DNA from: Planctomycetota bacterium
GTDB taxonomy: Bacteria; Planctomycetota; Phycisphaerae; Phycisphaerales; SM1A02
NCBI GenBank assembly: GCA_022568135.1
Contig: JADFFQ010000007.1
Location: forward strand, 1 to 64,000
Direction of reading: 5' to 3'
Length of the DNA: 64,000 nt
Positions 27,199 through 36,230 of this stretch are shown here, in pieces; within the stretch, counting starts at the first letter, position 1; each line of letters opens with the position of its first letter. Position numbers and translations under genes: made by a program. The notes beneath the pieces are model-generated. The model saw only the letters and a list, made by a program, of their open reading frames with translations, did not search any database and had not been told where the DNA came from.

Positions 27199-27272
27199 AA
27201 TCGGCTCCAAAGCTGAGGGTCACCGGCGAAGGTAAATCGACACGTACACGCTGATCCATGATCAGCAGCGGG

Positions 27273-27791
27273 TTACTCCCCAGAACACACCGCTGTGGGG
27301 TGGTATTCCGTCGATGATCGTGACGCCAGTCGGTCCCGCAGACATTCTATGGTCACACCGAGCACCGGATGCACCACCGACGGGGCGACTTGCGCCAGCG
27401 GCCCAAGCACGAACGTCCGCAAATGCATCCGCGGATGAGGGACCGTAAGTCCCGGCCGGTCGATGACACGATCTTCGTACAGCAATAGATCCAGATCGAT
27501 CAGGCGAGGCCCCCACCGCTGCTCCCTTCGCCGATCTCGACCGTGAGCCGCTTCAATAGCGGCCATCGCCTCCAACAGCCCGTGCGGCTCCAGCGTAGTG
27601 CTCAGGGCGGCTGCCGCATTGAAGTATCGGGGTTGATCCACCGGCCCCTGCGGCGCCGTCTCGATGAGATCGCTGACGGCAACGACCGCTATACCGTTCA
27701 TTTCATCCAAGGCGGACAAAGCCGATTCAATCGCCGCGCGGCGATCACCGATGTTCGACCCCAGCGCGATATAGGCGTTCGCGTTGGACAT
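27273..27791 (-). CDS. folK: 2-amino-4-hydroxy-6-hydroxymethyldihydropteridine pyrophosphokinase
   Basis: The 172-residue protein begins MSNANAYIALGSNIGDRRAA and holds the HPPK signature RWGPRLIDLDLLLY, with the two Asp that bind Mg2+, plus VPHPRMHLRTFVLGPL. It transfers pyrophosphate from ATP to the pterin in folate synthesis in the cytosol. ATG 27791 is the start; the frame further upstream lies inside cinA and is spurious. It begins 14 bases after cinA ends. Confidence 0.93.
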   Translation of the reverse strand: MSNANAYIALGSNIGDRRAAIESALSALDEMNGIAVVAVSDLIETAPQGPVDQPRYFNAAAALSTTLEPHGLLEAMAAIEAAHGRDRRREQRWGPRLIDLDLLLYEDRVIDRPGLTVPHPRMHLRTFVLGPLAQVAPSVVHPVLGVTIECLRDRLASRSSTEYHPTAVCSGE

Positions 27792-27805
27792 TGTTCTCAG
27801 GACTC

Positions 27806-29107
27806 TCAGCAGTCCACGGACGCAGAGACCTCCCACAACAGTGCCGTGCTCGCAGGGGAATCGAGCAATACAAATCGTAGCATCTGCAGAGCGGTCTTGG
27901 CCGCTCGGTCGCGGATCGCGGATCGATCGCCGGGAAACTCGAATCGCCGTATGGAAACGATCACGTGAGCGCCGCGCGATTGTCCCAGCCCGACGTACAC
28001 GGTCCCGAGCGGCTTGGGCGTTGATCCGCCATCCGGACCGGCGATTCCGGTGATGGCCAGGCTGTAGTCGGCTCCGCTGCGAGCCAAGGCACCCTCGGCC
28101 ATCACACAGACCGCTGGTTCGGAGACCGCACCATGCTCCTGGAGCACCTGCTGCGGCACGCCAAGACATGACGTCTTGAGCGCATCGGTGTACGTCACCC
28201 AACCGCCGACGTAATAGGCACTGGAGCCCGCAATATCAACGAGCATCTTCCCGAGCAGGCCTCCGGTGCAGGATTCCGCCGTGGCGAGGGTTCGGTCGGA
28301 CTCGCGAAGCAGAGAACCCACCGCCGACGAGAGCGAATCATCATCACGACCGAAGGCATATGGCCGCCACTGTCGCATGATCACCGACGCGGCATTTTCG
28401 AGTTCACGCTGGGCCTTTGGGAGCGGACCCTTCGCCTGGATGCGGGCCGTGACGATAGATTCGCTCACGGTGATGCCCACCAATGGGCAGCTGTCCCGGG
28501 CTGTGATCGGCCCGAGCCGCTCGGCTGCCATCGACTCACCGAGGCCGTAGGCGTGCACACCGGCAGTCAACACGACCTGCCCGGCGTCGGGCAGGGGCAG
28601 TTGCGGCAGAACCTGATCCAGGAACATCGTTTGCATTTCATGCGGCGGGCCCGGCATGGCGAAGATCATGCATTCGCCGAGGCGACCGGCAATACCCATC
28701 GCGGTGCCCAGCGGATTGGGCACAGAGCGTGTCCCTTGTGGGCGCTGGGCCTGGGCGAGGTTCGATGGGGGCATCTCTCCCGGGCGGTTCTTGAACCACC
28801 GATTCAGATGCTGCAGGGCTACAGGATCACTTTCCAACGGGCGACCAGGTGCCAAGACATCGCCCAGCGCCGCACGGGTGAGATCATCGGGCGTCGGTCC
28901 GAGCCCGCCGGTGATCAACAGCGCCTCGCATACATCCGCCAGCTCGCGCACTGCGCGGGCGATCGAAGCCCGATCGTCCCCGACGACGCGCCGCTGAACA
29001 GTCGTGGCCGCCCGTGAGGCAAGTTGACCAGCCAGCCACTCTGAGTTGCTGTCAATGGTGCCGGCGGTGACAAGCTCATCGCCGATGGAAAGGATCGCTG
29101 CCCGCAT
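27806..29107 (-). CDS. cinA: CinA-family protein (nicotinamide-nucleotide amidase)
   Basis: The 433-residue protein has both CinA domains. The N-terminal molybdopterin-binding-like domain shows ILSIGDELVTAGTIDSNSEW and ITGGLGPTPDDLTR; the C-terminal PncC amidase domain shows ATAESCTGGLLGKMLVDIAG and TYTDALKTSCLGV. It probably hydrolyses ADP-ribose-type or NMN pyridine nucleotides in NAD recycling. ATG 29107 (MRAAILSIGDE) fits the family start. It sits between pyrF and folK on the same strand, with gaps of 43 and 14 bases. Confidence 0.92.
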   Translation of the reverse strand: MRAAILSIGDELVTAGTIDSNSEWLAGQLASRAATTVQRRVVGDDRASIARAVRELADVCEALLITGGLGPTPDDLTRAALGDVLAPGRPLESDPVALQHLNRWFKNRPGEMPPSNLAQAQRPQGTRSVPNPLGTAMGIAGRLGECMIFAMPGPPHEMQTMFLDQVLPQLPLPDAGQVVLTAGVHAYGLGESMAAERLGPITARDSCPLVGITVSESIVTARIQAKGPLPKAQRELENAASVIMRQWRPYAFGRDDDSLSSAVGSLLRESDRTLATAESCTGGLLGKMLVDIAGSSAYYVGGWVTYTDALKTSCLGVPQQVLQEHGAVSEPAVCVMAEGALARSGADYSLAITGIAGPDGGSTPKPLGTVYVGLGQSRGAHVIVSIRRFEFPGDRSAIRDRAAKTALQMLRFVLLDSPASTALLWEVSASVDC

Positions 29108-29150
29108 GGCAAGAGAGTCTAGCCATCGCTCGCCCAGCGGCTCGACGTAC

Positions 29151-30074
29151 CTAGCGCATTCCGACCGCCCGACCGATTTGCTCCGCAAACCGGCTCGCCG
29201 CGTCAGCGACGGCGCTGCTCCAGCGGGCGGTATCCGGATCAAACGCGTAGATCACACTCCGGCTGGAGGTGACGATCGCACCGGTCCCATCGCCGGCAAA
29301 GCACGGTCGGATATCCTCGACGCCGCCACCCTGGGCGCCGAAACCGGGAACCAGGAGGATCTGTTGGGGCATGAGCTCGCGCAGAGCGGCAGCCTCCTGG
29401 GGTTTGGTCGCCCCGACCACCGCGCCCAGAGCGCTATATCCGCACCGGCCGAGCAACGCCTGCCCCCCGATTGACGCAACCATTCGAGCCACCGACTCCG
29501 CGACGGTCTGGCCGGCAGCCAACCGCTGGGCCTGCACGGTGTCACCGCCAGGATTCGATGTGCGCACTAGCGCGAACGCCCCGAACCCCTTACGCAGAAA
29601 CGGCGTGATCCCATCTTCGCCAAAGTAGCTGTTGATCGTGATCCAATCCGGCCGAGCGTCCTGGCCGTCTTGGCATGGGTCGAATGCTGCGGCGGCGTAA
29701 TGCTCAGCGGAGAGACCGATGTCGCCGCGCTTGGCGTCGAGTATGACTTGCAATCCCCGCTGCCTGGCCTCAACTATCAGGCGGTTCAGCGCTTCGATGC
29801 CGAGGTGGCGGTGCCGCTCGAAGCAGGCGGATTGAAACTTCACGCATGGCACATGCTCAGCCACCGCGTCCAATACGCCGAGCGCGAAGGTGACGAGGGC
29901 TTCGACAGCATGGGCCGGGCTGCCGCCGGTCGGGCACAACGCTGCGGGCAAGCGATCGACGACGGGATCAATGCCCACACAAACGGGCGAGCCGGTGCGA
30001 GAAATGGCGGCCGTCAATCGATCAGCCGCATGGTCGGCGTATGGGTCCTCGTCGCGTTGAGTGGCTATGGCCAA
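29151..30074 (-). CDS. pyrF: Orotidine 5'-phosphate decarboxylase, type 2
   Basis: The 307-residue protein has the OMP decarboxylase core: VCVGIDPVVDRLP near residue 36, KFQSACFERH, and the catalytic DAKRGDIGLSAEHYA, which in the type 2 branch carries the Lys/Asp network (KRxDI). It makes UMP from OMP, the last step of pyrimidine synthesis. No ATG fits the N terminus; TTG 30074 is chosen because GGGAG lies eight bases upstream. The frame is open to 30194, so a longer form cannot be excluded. Confidence 0.88.
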   Translation of the reverse strand: MAIATQRDEDPYADHAADRLTAAISRTGSPVCVGIDPVVDRLPAALCPTGGSPAHAVEALVTFALGVLDAVAEHVPCVKFQSACFERHRHLGIEALNRLIVEARQRGLQVILDAKRGDIGLSAEHYAAAAFDPCQDGQDARPDWITINSYFGEDGITPFLRKGFGAFALVRTSNPGGDTVQAQRLAAGQTVAESVARMVASIGGQALLGRCGYSALGAVVGATKPQEAAALRELMPQQILLVPGFGAQGGGVEDIRPCFAGDGTGAIVTSSRSVIYAFDPDTARWSSAVADAASRFAEQIGRAVGMR

Positions 30075-30173
30075 GTATGTCGCTCCCGCCGGGCCGCGCC
30101 GGCTAGTCCAATACTGTATCTGCCCAAGAGCTGATCTTGGCGGACCACACGGTTCGGACCGATAGAATGCTTC

Positions 30174-30524
30174 ATGGATACCAGGCCCGCCCACCTGGAC
30201 CTGAAGAAGGACCGCGGGCTAACCATCCAATGGCCCGACGGGACCACCAGCTTCTACGCCATCGACTACCTGCGAAAAATGTCTCCGTCGGCTGATGCGC
30301 GAATGCTTCGCCAAGAGATGGCCAAGAACCCCTTGACCGTACTGCCGGCGAGCATGACCGATCGGCAGGAACCACTCAGTGCGGTGGACGCGGAGCTGGT
30401 CGGCAATTATGCCATCCGCATTCGATTCTCAGACGGCCATTCCACAGGCATCTATTCCTGGAACTATCTGCGCGAGATCGACCCTGCGGCTCCGCAACCC
30501 GAGCCAGGCCGACCCCACACATGA
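30174..30524 (+). CDS. DUF971 domain protein
   Basis: The 116-residue protein opens LKKDRGLTIQWPDGTTSFYA and ends AIRIRFSDGHSTGIYSWNYL REID, the paired (W/F)xDG...YLR segments of DUF971, also called the gamma-butyrobetaine hydroxylase N-terminal-like domain. Such small proteins are linked to Fe-S cluster carriers and Mrp, but no mrp gene is adjacent here. Its stop overlaps the start of the thioesterase gene by four bases (ATGA), so the two are translationally coupled. Confidence 0.82.
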   Translation: MDTRPAHLDLKKDRGLTIQWPDGTTSFYAIDYLRKMSPSADARMLRQEMAKNPLTVLPASMTDRQEPLSAVDAELVGNYAIRIRFSDGHSTGIYSWNYLREIDPAAPQPEPGRPHT

Positions 30525-31042
30525 GCGAGGAATCGTCAATGCCCAGCCTGGTTCCCCGCACGGTTGGGGCCGATATTCATGCTCTGGACGTTCCACATGC
30601 AGAGCCGTTTGTTTGCGACCTGCGGATCGACCATCAGCACAGCGGCGACTCGGTTGAGCACGTCTCGAACATCGAATACGTGCGGTGGCTTGATCGCGCC
30701 GCCGAACTCCATGCCGATCAGCTCGGCTACACGCGCGCTCGGATGCGTGCGAACGGGATGATGTGGTTCGTCGTCCACCACGAGATCGACTATCTGGCCG
30801 AGGCCTGGCCGGGCGATCACCTGCTCCTGGTGACGTGGGTCCGCGACATGGGGCGTGTAAAGTCCTGGCGGGATTACCTGTTGGTTCGCCCAGCCGATGA
30901 AGTGGTGGTGTGCCGGGCCGCAACGCTGTGGGTCCTGGTGGATCTGGCCACACGTCGGCCGAGGCGAATCCCGCACGAGATGGCCAAGCGCTTCCAGCCG
31001 CTTTCCATGTATAGGGCCCCCCAGCGATGCACATCGCGCTGA
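30521..31042 (+). CDS. Hotdog-fold acyl-CoA thioesterase (YbgC/4-hydroxybenzoyl-CoA type)
   Basis: The 173-residue protein carries HVSNIEYVRWLDRAAELHAD, the hotdog helix pattern with the catalytic acidic residue region, and IDYLAEAWPGDHLLLVTWVR, the core strand region. It probably hydrolyses a short-chain or aromatic acyl-CoA thioester in the cytosol. Coupled to DUF971 upstream (ATGA) and overlapping the glycosyltransferase start by 16 bases downstream, it is the middle gene of a three-gene operon. Substrate unknown. Confidence 0.8.
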   Translation: MSEESSMPSLVPRTVGADIHALDVPHAEPFVCDLRIDHQHSGDSVEHVSNIEYVRWLDRAAELHADQLGYTRARMRANGMMWFVVHHEIDYLAEAWPGDHLLLVTWVRDMGRVKSWRDYLLVRPADEVVVCRAATLWVLVDLATRRPRRIPHEMAKRFQPLSMYRAPQRCTSR

Positions 31043-32124
31043 TCATTGACCAAGAGCGCTTGGCTCAGGAGCAGTCGATGCTCGATCGTATCTCGGTCGG
31101 CCTCATCGATTGCGGAGCCCAGCTCACCACCATCGTCCCGGACACCCAGCCGGTCGATGACGCCCAGCAGAGCGCGCAACTCGTCGCCGCCGGTCGAATC
31201 GAGGTCTCGATGAACGTCCCGCCATGGATGCGTCGGACTCGAGCCCATCGACTCGCCAAGGCGGTGGAGTCGGCGGTCCCCGACGTGCTGCACGCGGTCG
31301 GTGATCGTGCCTGGATGGTCGGCCTGGATCTCGCGAGGGTGGTCAATCGGCCGGTGACGATCGACGTGTGGTCGGCTGACCAGGTGCGAAGCGTGCCTCA
31401 TCGCCGATCTGCTTCGCAAGTGGCCGGGTACGTCGCCCCCACCGAGCCCATCGCTGAGGGCCTCCGCAAGCGGATCGCTCCTGAATTGGTAAGCTTGGTG
31501 CCAATCGGGGTCACCTTGCCGCCACACCCACGAGAGGTGCTGGCGAACCCGCAGGACACGATCGCATTGGCGATCATCGGCAGCGGGCGAGACATCGCCG
31601 CCTATCGTGCCATGCTCGGTGGGCTCAGCCGCCTGACCCGAGAGTTTCCGCAGATTCAGGGATGCCTGGAATTGCGTGGCCCGCATGAGCACGAAATCTG
31701 GCAGTGTGCCCAGCGCCTGAATCTGCGGGGCCACCTCTCAGCGATCACCGATGCCGCTCTGCACCGACGCTTGCTCACGGGTTGCGACGTGCTTCTCATC
31801 CCGGAGCGATTCGGCCAGGTCCGCTCGCTCATGTTCGAAGCGATGGCCTTCGGCATGCCGATCGTCGCCAGCGACGACCCTTTTCTTGACGCGCTGGTTC
31901 CCGATGAAACTGCGATCATCGTGGGCAAGGCTGATCCGCAGGAGTGGGCCCAGCAACTGCGGCGTCTGCTCGTCCAACCGCAACTGGCCCGCAGCATCGG
32001 GGCATCAGGCCAGGCATTGGTTGCTGCCCGCCATCAATCAACGGATCAGGTGGGGAAGCTGATGGCCGCGTTTCAGCAGGTCCTCAGCGGCGGCGCCCAC
32101 ACCTTCGCGGGCACCGGTACCTGA
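31027..32124 (+). CDS. Glycosyltransferase, GT-B fold (family 4-like)
   Basis: The 365-residue protein has a GT-B layout. The C-terminal donor-binding half shows RFGQVRSLMFEAMAFGMPIV, a version of the E-x7-E/EAMAxGxP signature with ASDDPFLDALV after it. No membrane segment is seen. The first Glu of the usual E-x7-E is replaced, so donor handling may be altered. It likely adds a sugar from a nucleotide-sugar to a lipid or surface polymer. It closes the operon that begins with DUF971. Confidence 0.75.
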   Translation: MHIALIIDQERLAQEQSMLDRISVGLIDCGAQLTTIVPDTQPVDDAQQSAQLVAAGRIEVSMNVPPWMRRTRAHRLAKAVESAVPDVLHAVGDRAWMVGLDLARVVNRPVTIDVWSADQVRSVPHRRSASQVAGYVAPTEPIAEGLRKRIAPELVSLVPIGVTLPPHPREVLANPQDTIALAIIGSGRDIAAYRAMLGGLSRLTREFPQIQGCLELRGPHEHEIWQCAQRLNLRGHLSAITDAALHRRLLTGCDVLLIPERFGQVRSLMFEAMAFGMPIVASDDPFLDALVPDETAIIVGKADPQEWAQQLRRLLVQPQLARSIGASGQALVAARHQSTDQVGKLMAAFQQVLSGGAHTFAGTGT

Positions 32125-32700
32125 CGCCCGGACCCGCCGACGGCATTCCCGGACCCCAGCCCTGGGCCCTAAAATCCGCAAAAACTGTCGATCTCGCAGG
32201 GTGTGATCCGAGTATGCAAGGATACGGGAACCAAATTGACATCTTTCTCCCCTCCGCCCCGTTGACGCAGCAATGCTTCAGCGGGGTTTTGCGTGGACTG
32301 CCTGCCTAAAGGGCTCGAATCGAGCCGCCCGCCCACAGAGGAGAGCCCGGCCCCGATGTTCGGCAGCGCGACCTCAGCCCAGGGTTGCCGAGTCCAAGAC
32401 CAATTTGAGGCCTGCGGAACCCAGAACCCGATTCTCCGTCCTACAGTAGAGGTAGGCATATCTGAGCCCTCCATGGGCTGCCAAATGAGCGCGGGGCCGC
32501 CCGCTTGGGAAATAGGCGTCTGCACCCGGATTCCCATTCCCAACACAGGAGACACCTGTCACCATCGCGCAGTCGTCGATCGGCCGAAACGCCCTCCCAG
32601 GCCCGGTGTCCGGCAGCCGGCCAGTCGGATGGGTCACCAATCAGGTATAGTGGAAGCCGGTCATGCGACGGGAAACGATCTGTACGAAAGGAGCCCAATC
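32125..32700. other. 576-base interval with terminator and palindromes
   Basis: No protein gene is convincing. It holds the terminator at 32257-32290, a perfect 7-base inverted repeat around one base at 32312-32326 (GGCTCGAATCGAGCC), and a smaller hairpin (GAGCCC/GGGCTG) near 32463-32478. The amount of structure raises the possibility of a small RNA, but no known family signature (6S, RNase P, SRP, tmRNA) is matched. AAAGGAG near its right end belongs to the lipoprotein gene. Confidence 0.35.
32257..32290 (+). terminator. Rho-independent terminator after the DUF971 operon
   Basis: CCCCGTTGA at 32257-32265 pairs with TCAGCGGGG at 32278-32286 (nine pairs, one G-T) and is followed by TTTT. An inner AGC/GCT pairing shortens the loop. 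It lies 133 bases past the glycosyltransferase stop. Confidence 0.55.
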
Positions 32701-32928
32701 ATGATGCGAACACTGATGCTTGCCATTGCCACACTGACCCTGTGCGCGGCGCCAATCGGGTGCGGTGACGAGACGTCCGAGGCTGTGGATGAGTTGGGAA
32801 TCAAGGAAGGCCTGCGGCCAGTGCCGGAGACGCGGAGACCGCCTCCCGGACCGCCTCAGGGGGGGGCCAACATTGCTCAGGACGAAGGTACACCGGGTCA
32901 GAGGCGTGAGAATCCGCAAGGGCCTTGA
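32701..32928 (+). CDS. Small predicted lipoprotein
   Basis: The 75-residue product has a hydrophobic N terminus (MLAIATLTLCAAPIGCGDET) in which the Cys of PIGC could be lipidated after signal peptidase II cleavage; the -3 Pro is a weak fit to the lipobox. The mature part is Pro/Gly-rich and polar (RRPPPGPPQGG). AAAGGAG lies seven bases before ATG 32701, strong support that it is expressed. Two other ATGs sit one codon later and at MLAI. No family is recognised. Confidence 0.5.
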   Translation: MMRTLMLAIATLTLCAAPIGCGDETSEAVDELGIKEGLRPVPETRRPPPGPPQGGANIAQDEGTPGQRRENPQGP

Positions 32929-33422
32929 CCCGGCCGCTGGCGCTACTCAGGTCCTCGGAACCGACGCCCCTGGGCAACACACGATCATCGAGGGTTGGCT
33001 CAGGTTGGGGCATGTGATTGCCACCCGCATCGAGCGCGTGTCTGCCCGTGGCGCTCCCGTACGAGCCGCGGGCGTCGGTAAGCGGTCTACTCCCGTTCCC
33101 TGACAATCGCGGCCCATCGCAGACACTACACCTCAAATAGGACTTCTCGAGGCTGGGTGGAAAAAACCGCCGACAGGACCAGGTCCATATCGGCGGCGGG
33201 TGGATGGCTTTGTCGTAAACCCCTTTGCAGCCTCAAGCTGCGTCCGATTCGACCCTCTACCTACACTATGGCCGGTAAACGGCGGACGAGCAACCGATTT
33301 CCGCAAGATTCGCCGCCAAATGCCGCTACGCCGTCGGGAACCGGGCTACGCCCGGCCGGGCGAAGCGCTTCTCATCCTGTTCCCGGCCATCAGTGCACAC
33401 GTCAAGTAGACGGGCCAGCCGC
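32929..33422. other. 494-base gene-free interval
   Basis: No coding or RNA gene is supported between the lipoprotein and the convergent aminotransferase. The only clear structure is a hairpin CCGGGC/GCCCGG with a three-base loop at 33341-33355, without a T run. Confidence 0.35.
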
Positions 33423-34580
33423 TTACGCGGGCTCGGTCATCAGCTCGGCCAGAATCTGGAGCCCTGCCTGCAGGGTCGCATCGCTTGCGGCATAGCTCAG
33501 CCGAAAGTGAGTGTCGCGCCGGCTGAAGACGTTGCCGGGGATAACGAGCACGTTTCGCCGGATCGCCCTCTCCACGAAATCCGTCGCGCAACCACCGACC
33601 CGGGCGGGAATTTTTGGGAATACGTAGAACGCGCCGCCGGAGTGTGCCAGCTCGGTCACACCGGAGAACGCCTGCTCCACCATGTCTCGTTTCCGCTGAT
33701 AGGACCGTACGTGCTCGCTCATGTCCACATCAAAGGCCCCGACAAGGCCTGCTTGAGCCATCGACGGTGCGCAGACGAACGTGTACTGCTGCAATTTCGA
33801 CATCTGCTCAATGAGCGATCGTGGCCCGGCCACGTAGCCCATTCTCCACCCGGTGCAGCCGTAGCTCTTGCCGAACCCTCGCACCAGGAGCATCCGATCG
33901 GTGAATCGAGCCGGGCTGGGGCATCGACCATCTTCGCGTGCATCCTCATACGTGAACTCGTCATAGATTTCGTCTGAGACAATCAAGACACCTCTCTGCT
34001 GGCACAATCCGACCAAATCTCGAAGCTCGGACGAACGTAATACCACCCCGCATGGATTGCTCGGCGAGTTCAGCAACAGCACCTTGGTCCGATCCGTGAT
34101 CAGCGGTTCCACGCACTGGGCCGTCATGCGGAAGTCGGGGTAGGTGTCGCAGTAGACGATCGAAGCGCCGGTGAGCGGTCCCAGCGCCGGGTAGATCACA
34201 AAATACGGATCGGCGATGATCGCCTCGTCGCCCGGATCGAGCAGAGCCATAAACGCCAGGAGCAGCGCACCGCTTGTGCCCGACGTCACGAGCAGCTCGA
34301 GGTCGTCCGAAGGCACTCGCCAGCCGACGTCTCCGGCCAAATGCTCCGAGATCGCCCGGCGCAAATCCCCCCTGCCCTGGGTAAGCGAATATCGGTTCTG
34401 ATCGGCGCGGATCGCGGCGATCGCCGCTTCCTTGATCGGGTTCGGGACCGCAAAATCCGGCTGGCCGATCGACAAATCGATGGGATTGGTGAGGCTGGCG
34501 CCAAGCTCGAAGACCCGCCGTATGCCTGACACATCAATCGCACGGGCCCGAGCGCTGATCAATGAGTCGCATTCCATCAT
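33423..34580 (-). CDS. PLP-dependent aminotransferase, class I/II (aspartate-type)
   Basis: The 385-residue protein shows IDLSIGQPDFAVPNPIKEAA, the Asn/Pro segment LLLNSPSNPCGVVL, the Asp/Tyr pair VSDEIYDEFTYE, and the Schiff-base Lys in RGFGKSYGCTGWRMGY. The C-terminal Arg that binds the substrate carboxylate is in HFRLSYAAS. It transfers an amino group between amino and keto acids in the cytosol; the exact substrate is open. The closely spaced ATGs at 34592, 34580 and 34577 leave the start uncertain; 34580 best fits the family N terminus. Confidence 0.85.
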   Translation of the reverse strand: MMECDSLISARARAIDVSGIRRVFELGASLTNPIDLSIGQPDFAVPNPIKEAAIAAIRADQNRYSLTQGRGDLRRAISEHLAGDVGWRVPSDDLELLVTSGTSGALLLAFMALLDPGDEAIIADPYFVIYPALGPLTGASIVYCDTYPDFRMTAQCVEPLITDRTKVLLLNSPSNPCGVVLRSSELRDLVGLCQQRGVLIVSDEIYDEFTYEDAREDGRCPSPARFTDRMLLVRGFGKSYGCTGWRMGYVAGPRSLIEQMSKLQQYTFVCAPSMAQAGLVGAFDVDMSEHVRSYQRKRDMVEQAFSGVTELAHSGGAFYVFPKIPARVGGCATDFVERAIRRNVLVIPGNVFSRRDTHFRLSYAASDATLQAGLQILAELMTEPA

Positions 34581-34733
34581 GCAGGATGCCATCTCCGGCA
34601 CGGGCTGGTGAACCGCTTGGAGCAAAGACCCCTAAGCCACCGCAAAGCCAGCCGCCGTATCGGTTCCTCTAATGCCAGCCAACCCAACGCCACGCCGCGG
34701 CGGCCTGGTGACTGGCCCTGCCGAGAACAGGAT

Positions 34734-34979
34734 CTATTCGGTCGAGCTGGGCTCGGCCGCCGGGGTCCCCTCAGTGGTCTCTTGCTCTTTGGCAGCCTTC
34801 TTCTTCTTGGCGGTGACCACGCTTCGGTTGGCGACCTTCACCAGACCAAGCGGGGAATCCCTGTCAGGCTGAAAACGATCCTGCTCGAGGAGACGAGCAA
34901 TTCGTTCGGCCCGTGTCAGGACGTTGCGGTGTTCGTTGAGAGCACCGGGTTTGGTTTTCAGACTACGGTGAAGACTCAT
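34734..34979 (-). CDS. PVC-superphylum small basic protein
   Basis: The 81-residue protein opens MSLHRSLKTKPGALNEHRNV and LTRAERIARLLEQDRFQ, followed by SPLGLVKVANRS. This is the pattern of the short basic family shared by Planctomycetes, Verrucomicrobia and Chlamydiae (TIGR04137-like), suspected to be ribosome-associated. Here it has an added Lys-rich and then acidic tail (AKKKKAAKEQETTEG). It supports placing the organism in the PVC group. It lies 26 bases after the next minus-strand gene. Confidence 0.75.
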   Translation of the reverse strand: MSLHRSLKTKPGALNEHRNVLTRAERIARLLEQDRFQPDRDSPLGLVKVANRSVVTAKKKKAAKEQETTEGTPAAEPSSTE

Positions 34980-35005
34980 CGGCTTAGCAATTCGAGTAAA
35001 TCATA

Positions 35006-35734
35006 TCATCCTTCGAACCTCTCGGGGTAATACGCCAGATCGTCTCTGGGGTTGACCTGCAATTTCCATTTGCGGGCCGCCTCGACGATCCGACGCTCCA
35101 GGGCGCGAACCTCATCGGAGTCGCGCTGCCCCCTGGTGTAGCCCGGCAAAGCGATAACCCGGTACAAGCTGACATTCTTGGCCTGCACCACATACGCCTC
35201 AAGTCCCTGCTCGCGACAGAACCGCGCAAGCCTTATCGCGCTGTCGCGCCTTGTGTGGATCAGCACGAAATAGTTGTGCTGGGGCCGGCGGGGATCGGAG
35301 AGGATCGGCCCCCACCGATCCGGCCACGCCCAAGGCCGATCGGCGTCGCCTGGAAAGGTCTCCAGTGCCTTGGCAGCTTCCGCGGGCCCTGCCGGGGGTG
35401 TAAAGCCTTCATAGCGTTTGGCCATCGGATCTTGGGGCGGCCCAACTTGCAAAGCCTCTTGATCCCGCACCAATTCAGCCCCGACCACCCGCTCCGCCCG
35501 TGTGTAGCCCACCATATACGTGATGATCAGCAGCACGATCCCAGCCGCGGAGCCAAGGAGCAGATAACCCACCGGCAGGCGGACCGTTCGACCAGGGCTC
35601 AGCCAGCCGAGCGACTGACCGACCGCCGGTGCAGGCGGTGATTCCTCGGTCTGCTGCTTGGGTAACGCGGCAGCCTTCGCGCTGCGGGCGTGGATCAGCT
35701 CGTACAGTGCCGGACTGGAGCGCTTCCTGGACAT
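35006..35734 (-). CDS. Single-pass membrane protein with a SPOR-like C-terminal domain
   Basis: The 242-residue protein opens MSRKRSSPALYELIHARSA, has one membrane helix (GYLLLGSAAGIVLLIITYMV near residue 55), and ends in an alpha/beta region (NYFVLIHTRRDSAIRLARFC, then YRVIALPGYT) resembling SPOR domains that bind denuded peptidoglycan. That resemblance is my inference. ATG 35734 fits the coding pattern; the open frame further up is an extension without features. It sits between acpS and the small basic protein, all on the minus strand with gaps of 50 and 26 bases. Confidence 0.6.
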   Translation of the reverse strand: MSRKRSSPALYELIHARSAKAAALPKQQTEESPPAPAVGQSLGWLSPGRTVRLPVGYLLLGSAAGIVLLIITYMVGYTRAERVVGAELVRDQEALQVGPPQDPMAKRYEGFTPPAGPAEAAKALETFPGDADRPWAWPDRWGPILSDPRRPQHNYFVLIHTRRDSAIRLARFCREQGLEAYVVQAKNVSLYRVIALPGYTRGQRDSDEVRALERRIVEAARKWKLQVNPRDDLAYYPERFEG

Positions 35735-35784
35735 GCCATGATGCTCAGCACAACTGAGTCTTCGGCCAACCGCGGTCCCCCACC

Positions 35785-36168
35785 CTAGCCACACCCGACG
35801 ACGCTCGCCAGTGCGTTGCTGGTGGTGTGGCTCAAGCTCACGTGCCAATGGACGATCCCGAGCTCAGTGGCAAGCTCGGCGCAGCGGCCGGTGAGGGCGA
35901 GCCGAGGGCGGCCGGTCGGTTCTCGATCAACCTCGACGTCCAGCCAGCGGATTCCCCCGCTCCAGCCGGTACCCAGCGCCTTGAACACCGCCTCCTTGCA
36001 GGCGATGCGGACGGCGTAACGCTCCGCCCGCCGGCCTCGGCCGGAGTCTGCGTAGGCTCGCTCCGCTTCGCAGAAGCAGCGCTGTAAGAATCGGTCGCCG
36101 TGCTCATCGAGCATCGCCTCAATCCGCTGAATCTCAACCAGATCGACACCGTGTGCAAGGACCCGCAT
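35785..36168 (-). CDS. acpS: Holo-[acyl-carrier-protein] synthase
   Basis: The 127-residue protein starts VLAHGVDLVEIQRIEAML, with the Mg2+-binding Asp, and has RIACKEAVFKALGTGWSGGI, the WxxKEAxxKALG motif that positions coenzyme A. VHWHVSLSHTTSNALASVV ends the fold. It moves the 4'-phosphopantetheine arm from CoA to apo-ACP in fatty acid synthesis. Length fits the family (about 120-130 residues). It is divergent from moaB with 62 bases between. Confidence 0.92.
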   Translation of the reverse strand: MRVLAHGVDLVEIQRIEAMLDEHGDRFLQRCFCEAERAYADSGRGRRAERYAVRIACKEAVFKALGTGWSGGIRWLDVEVDREPTGRPRLALTGRCAELATELGIVHWHVSLSHTTSNALASVVGCG

Positions 36169-36230
36169 CGCGAGTATCGTATCGCAGGCAGCCCCGAGCG
36201 ACCCTGTCGCGGCGATACACTGACGATATC

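Noticed and set aside
27792-28202. N-terminal extension of FolK
   Set aside because: It lies inside cinA in another frame and lacks FolK features; MSNANAYIALGSN at 27791 is the family start.
32125-32700. Possible 6S, RNase P, SRP or tmRNA gene
   Set aside because: None of the fixed sequence motifs of these RNAs was found, only isolated hairpins.
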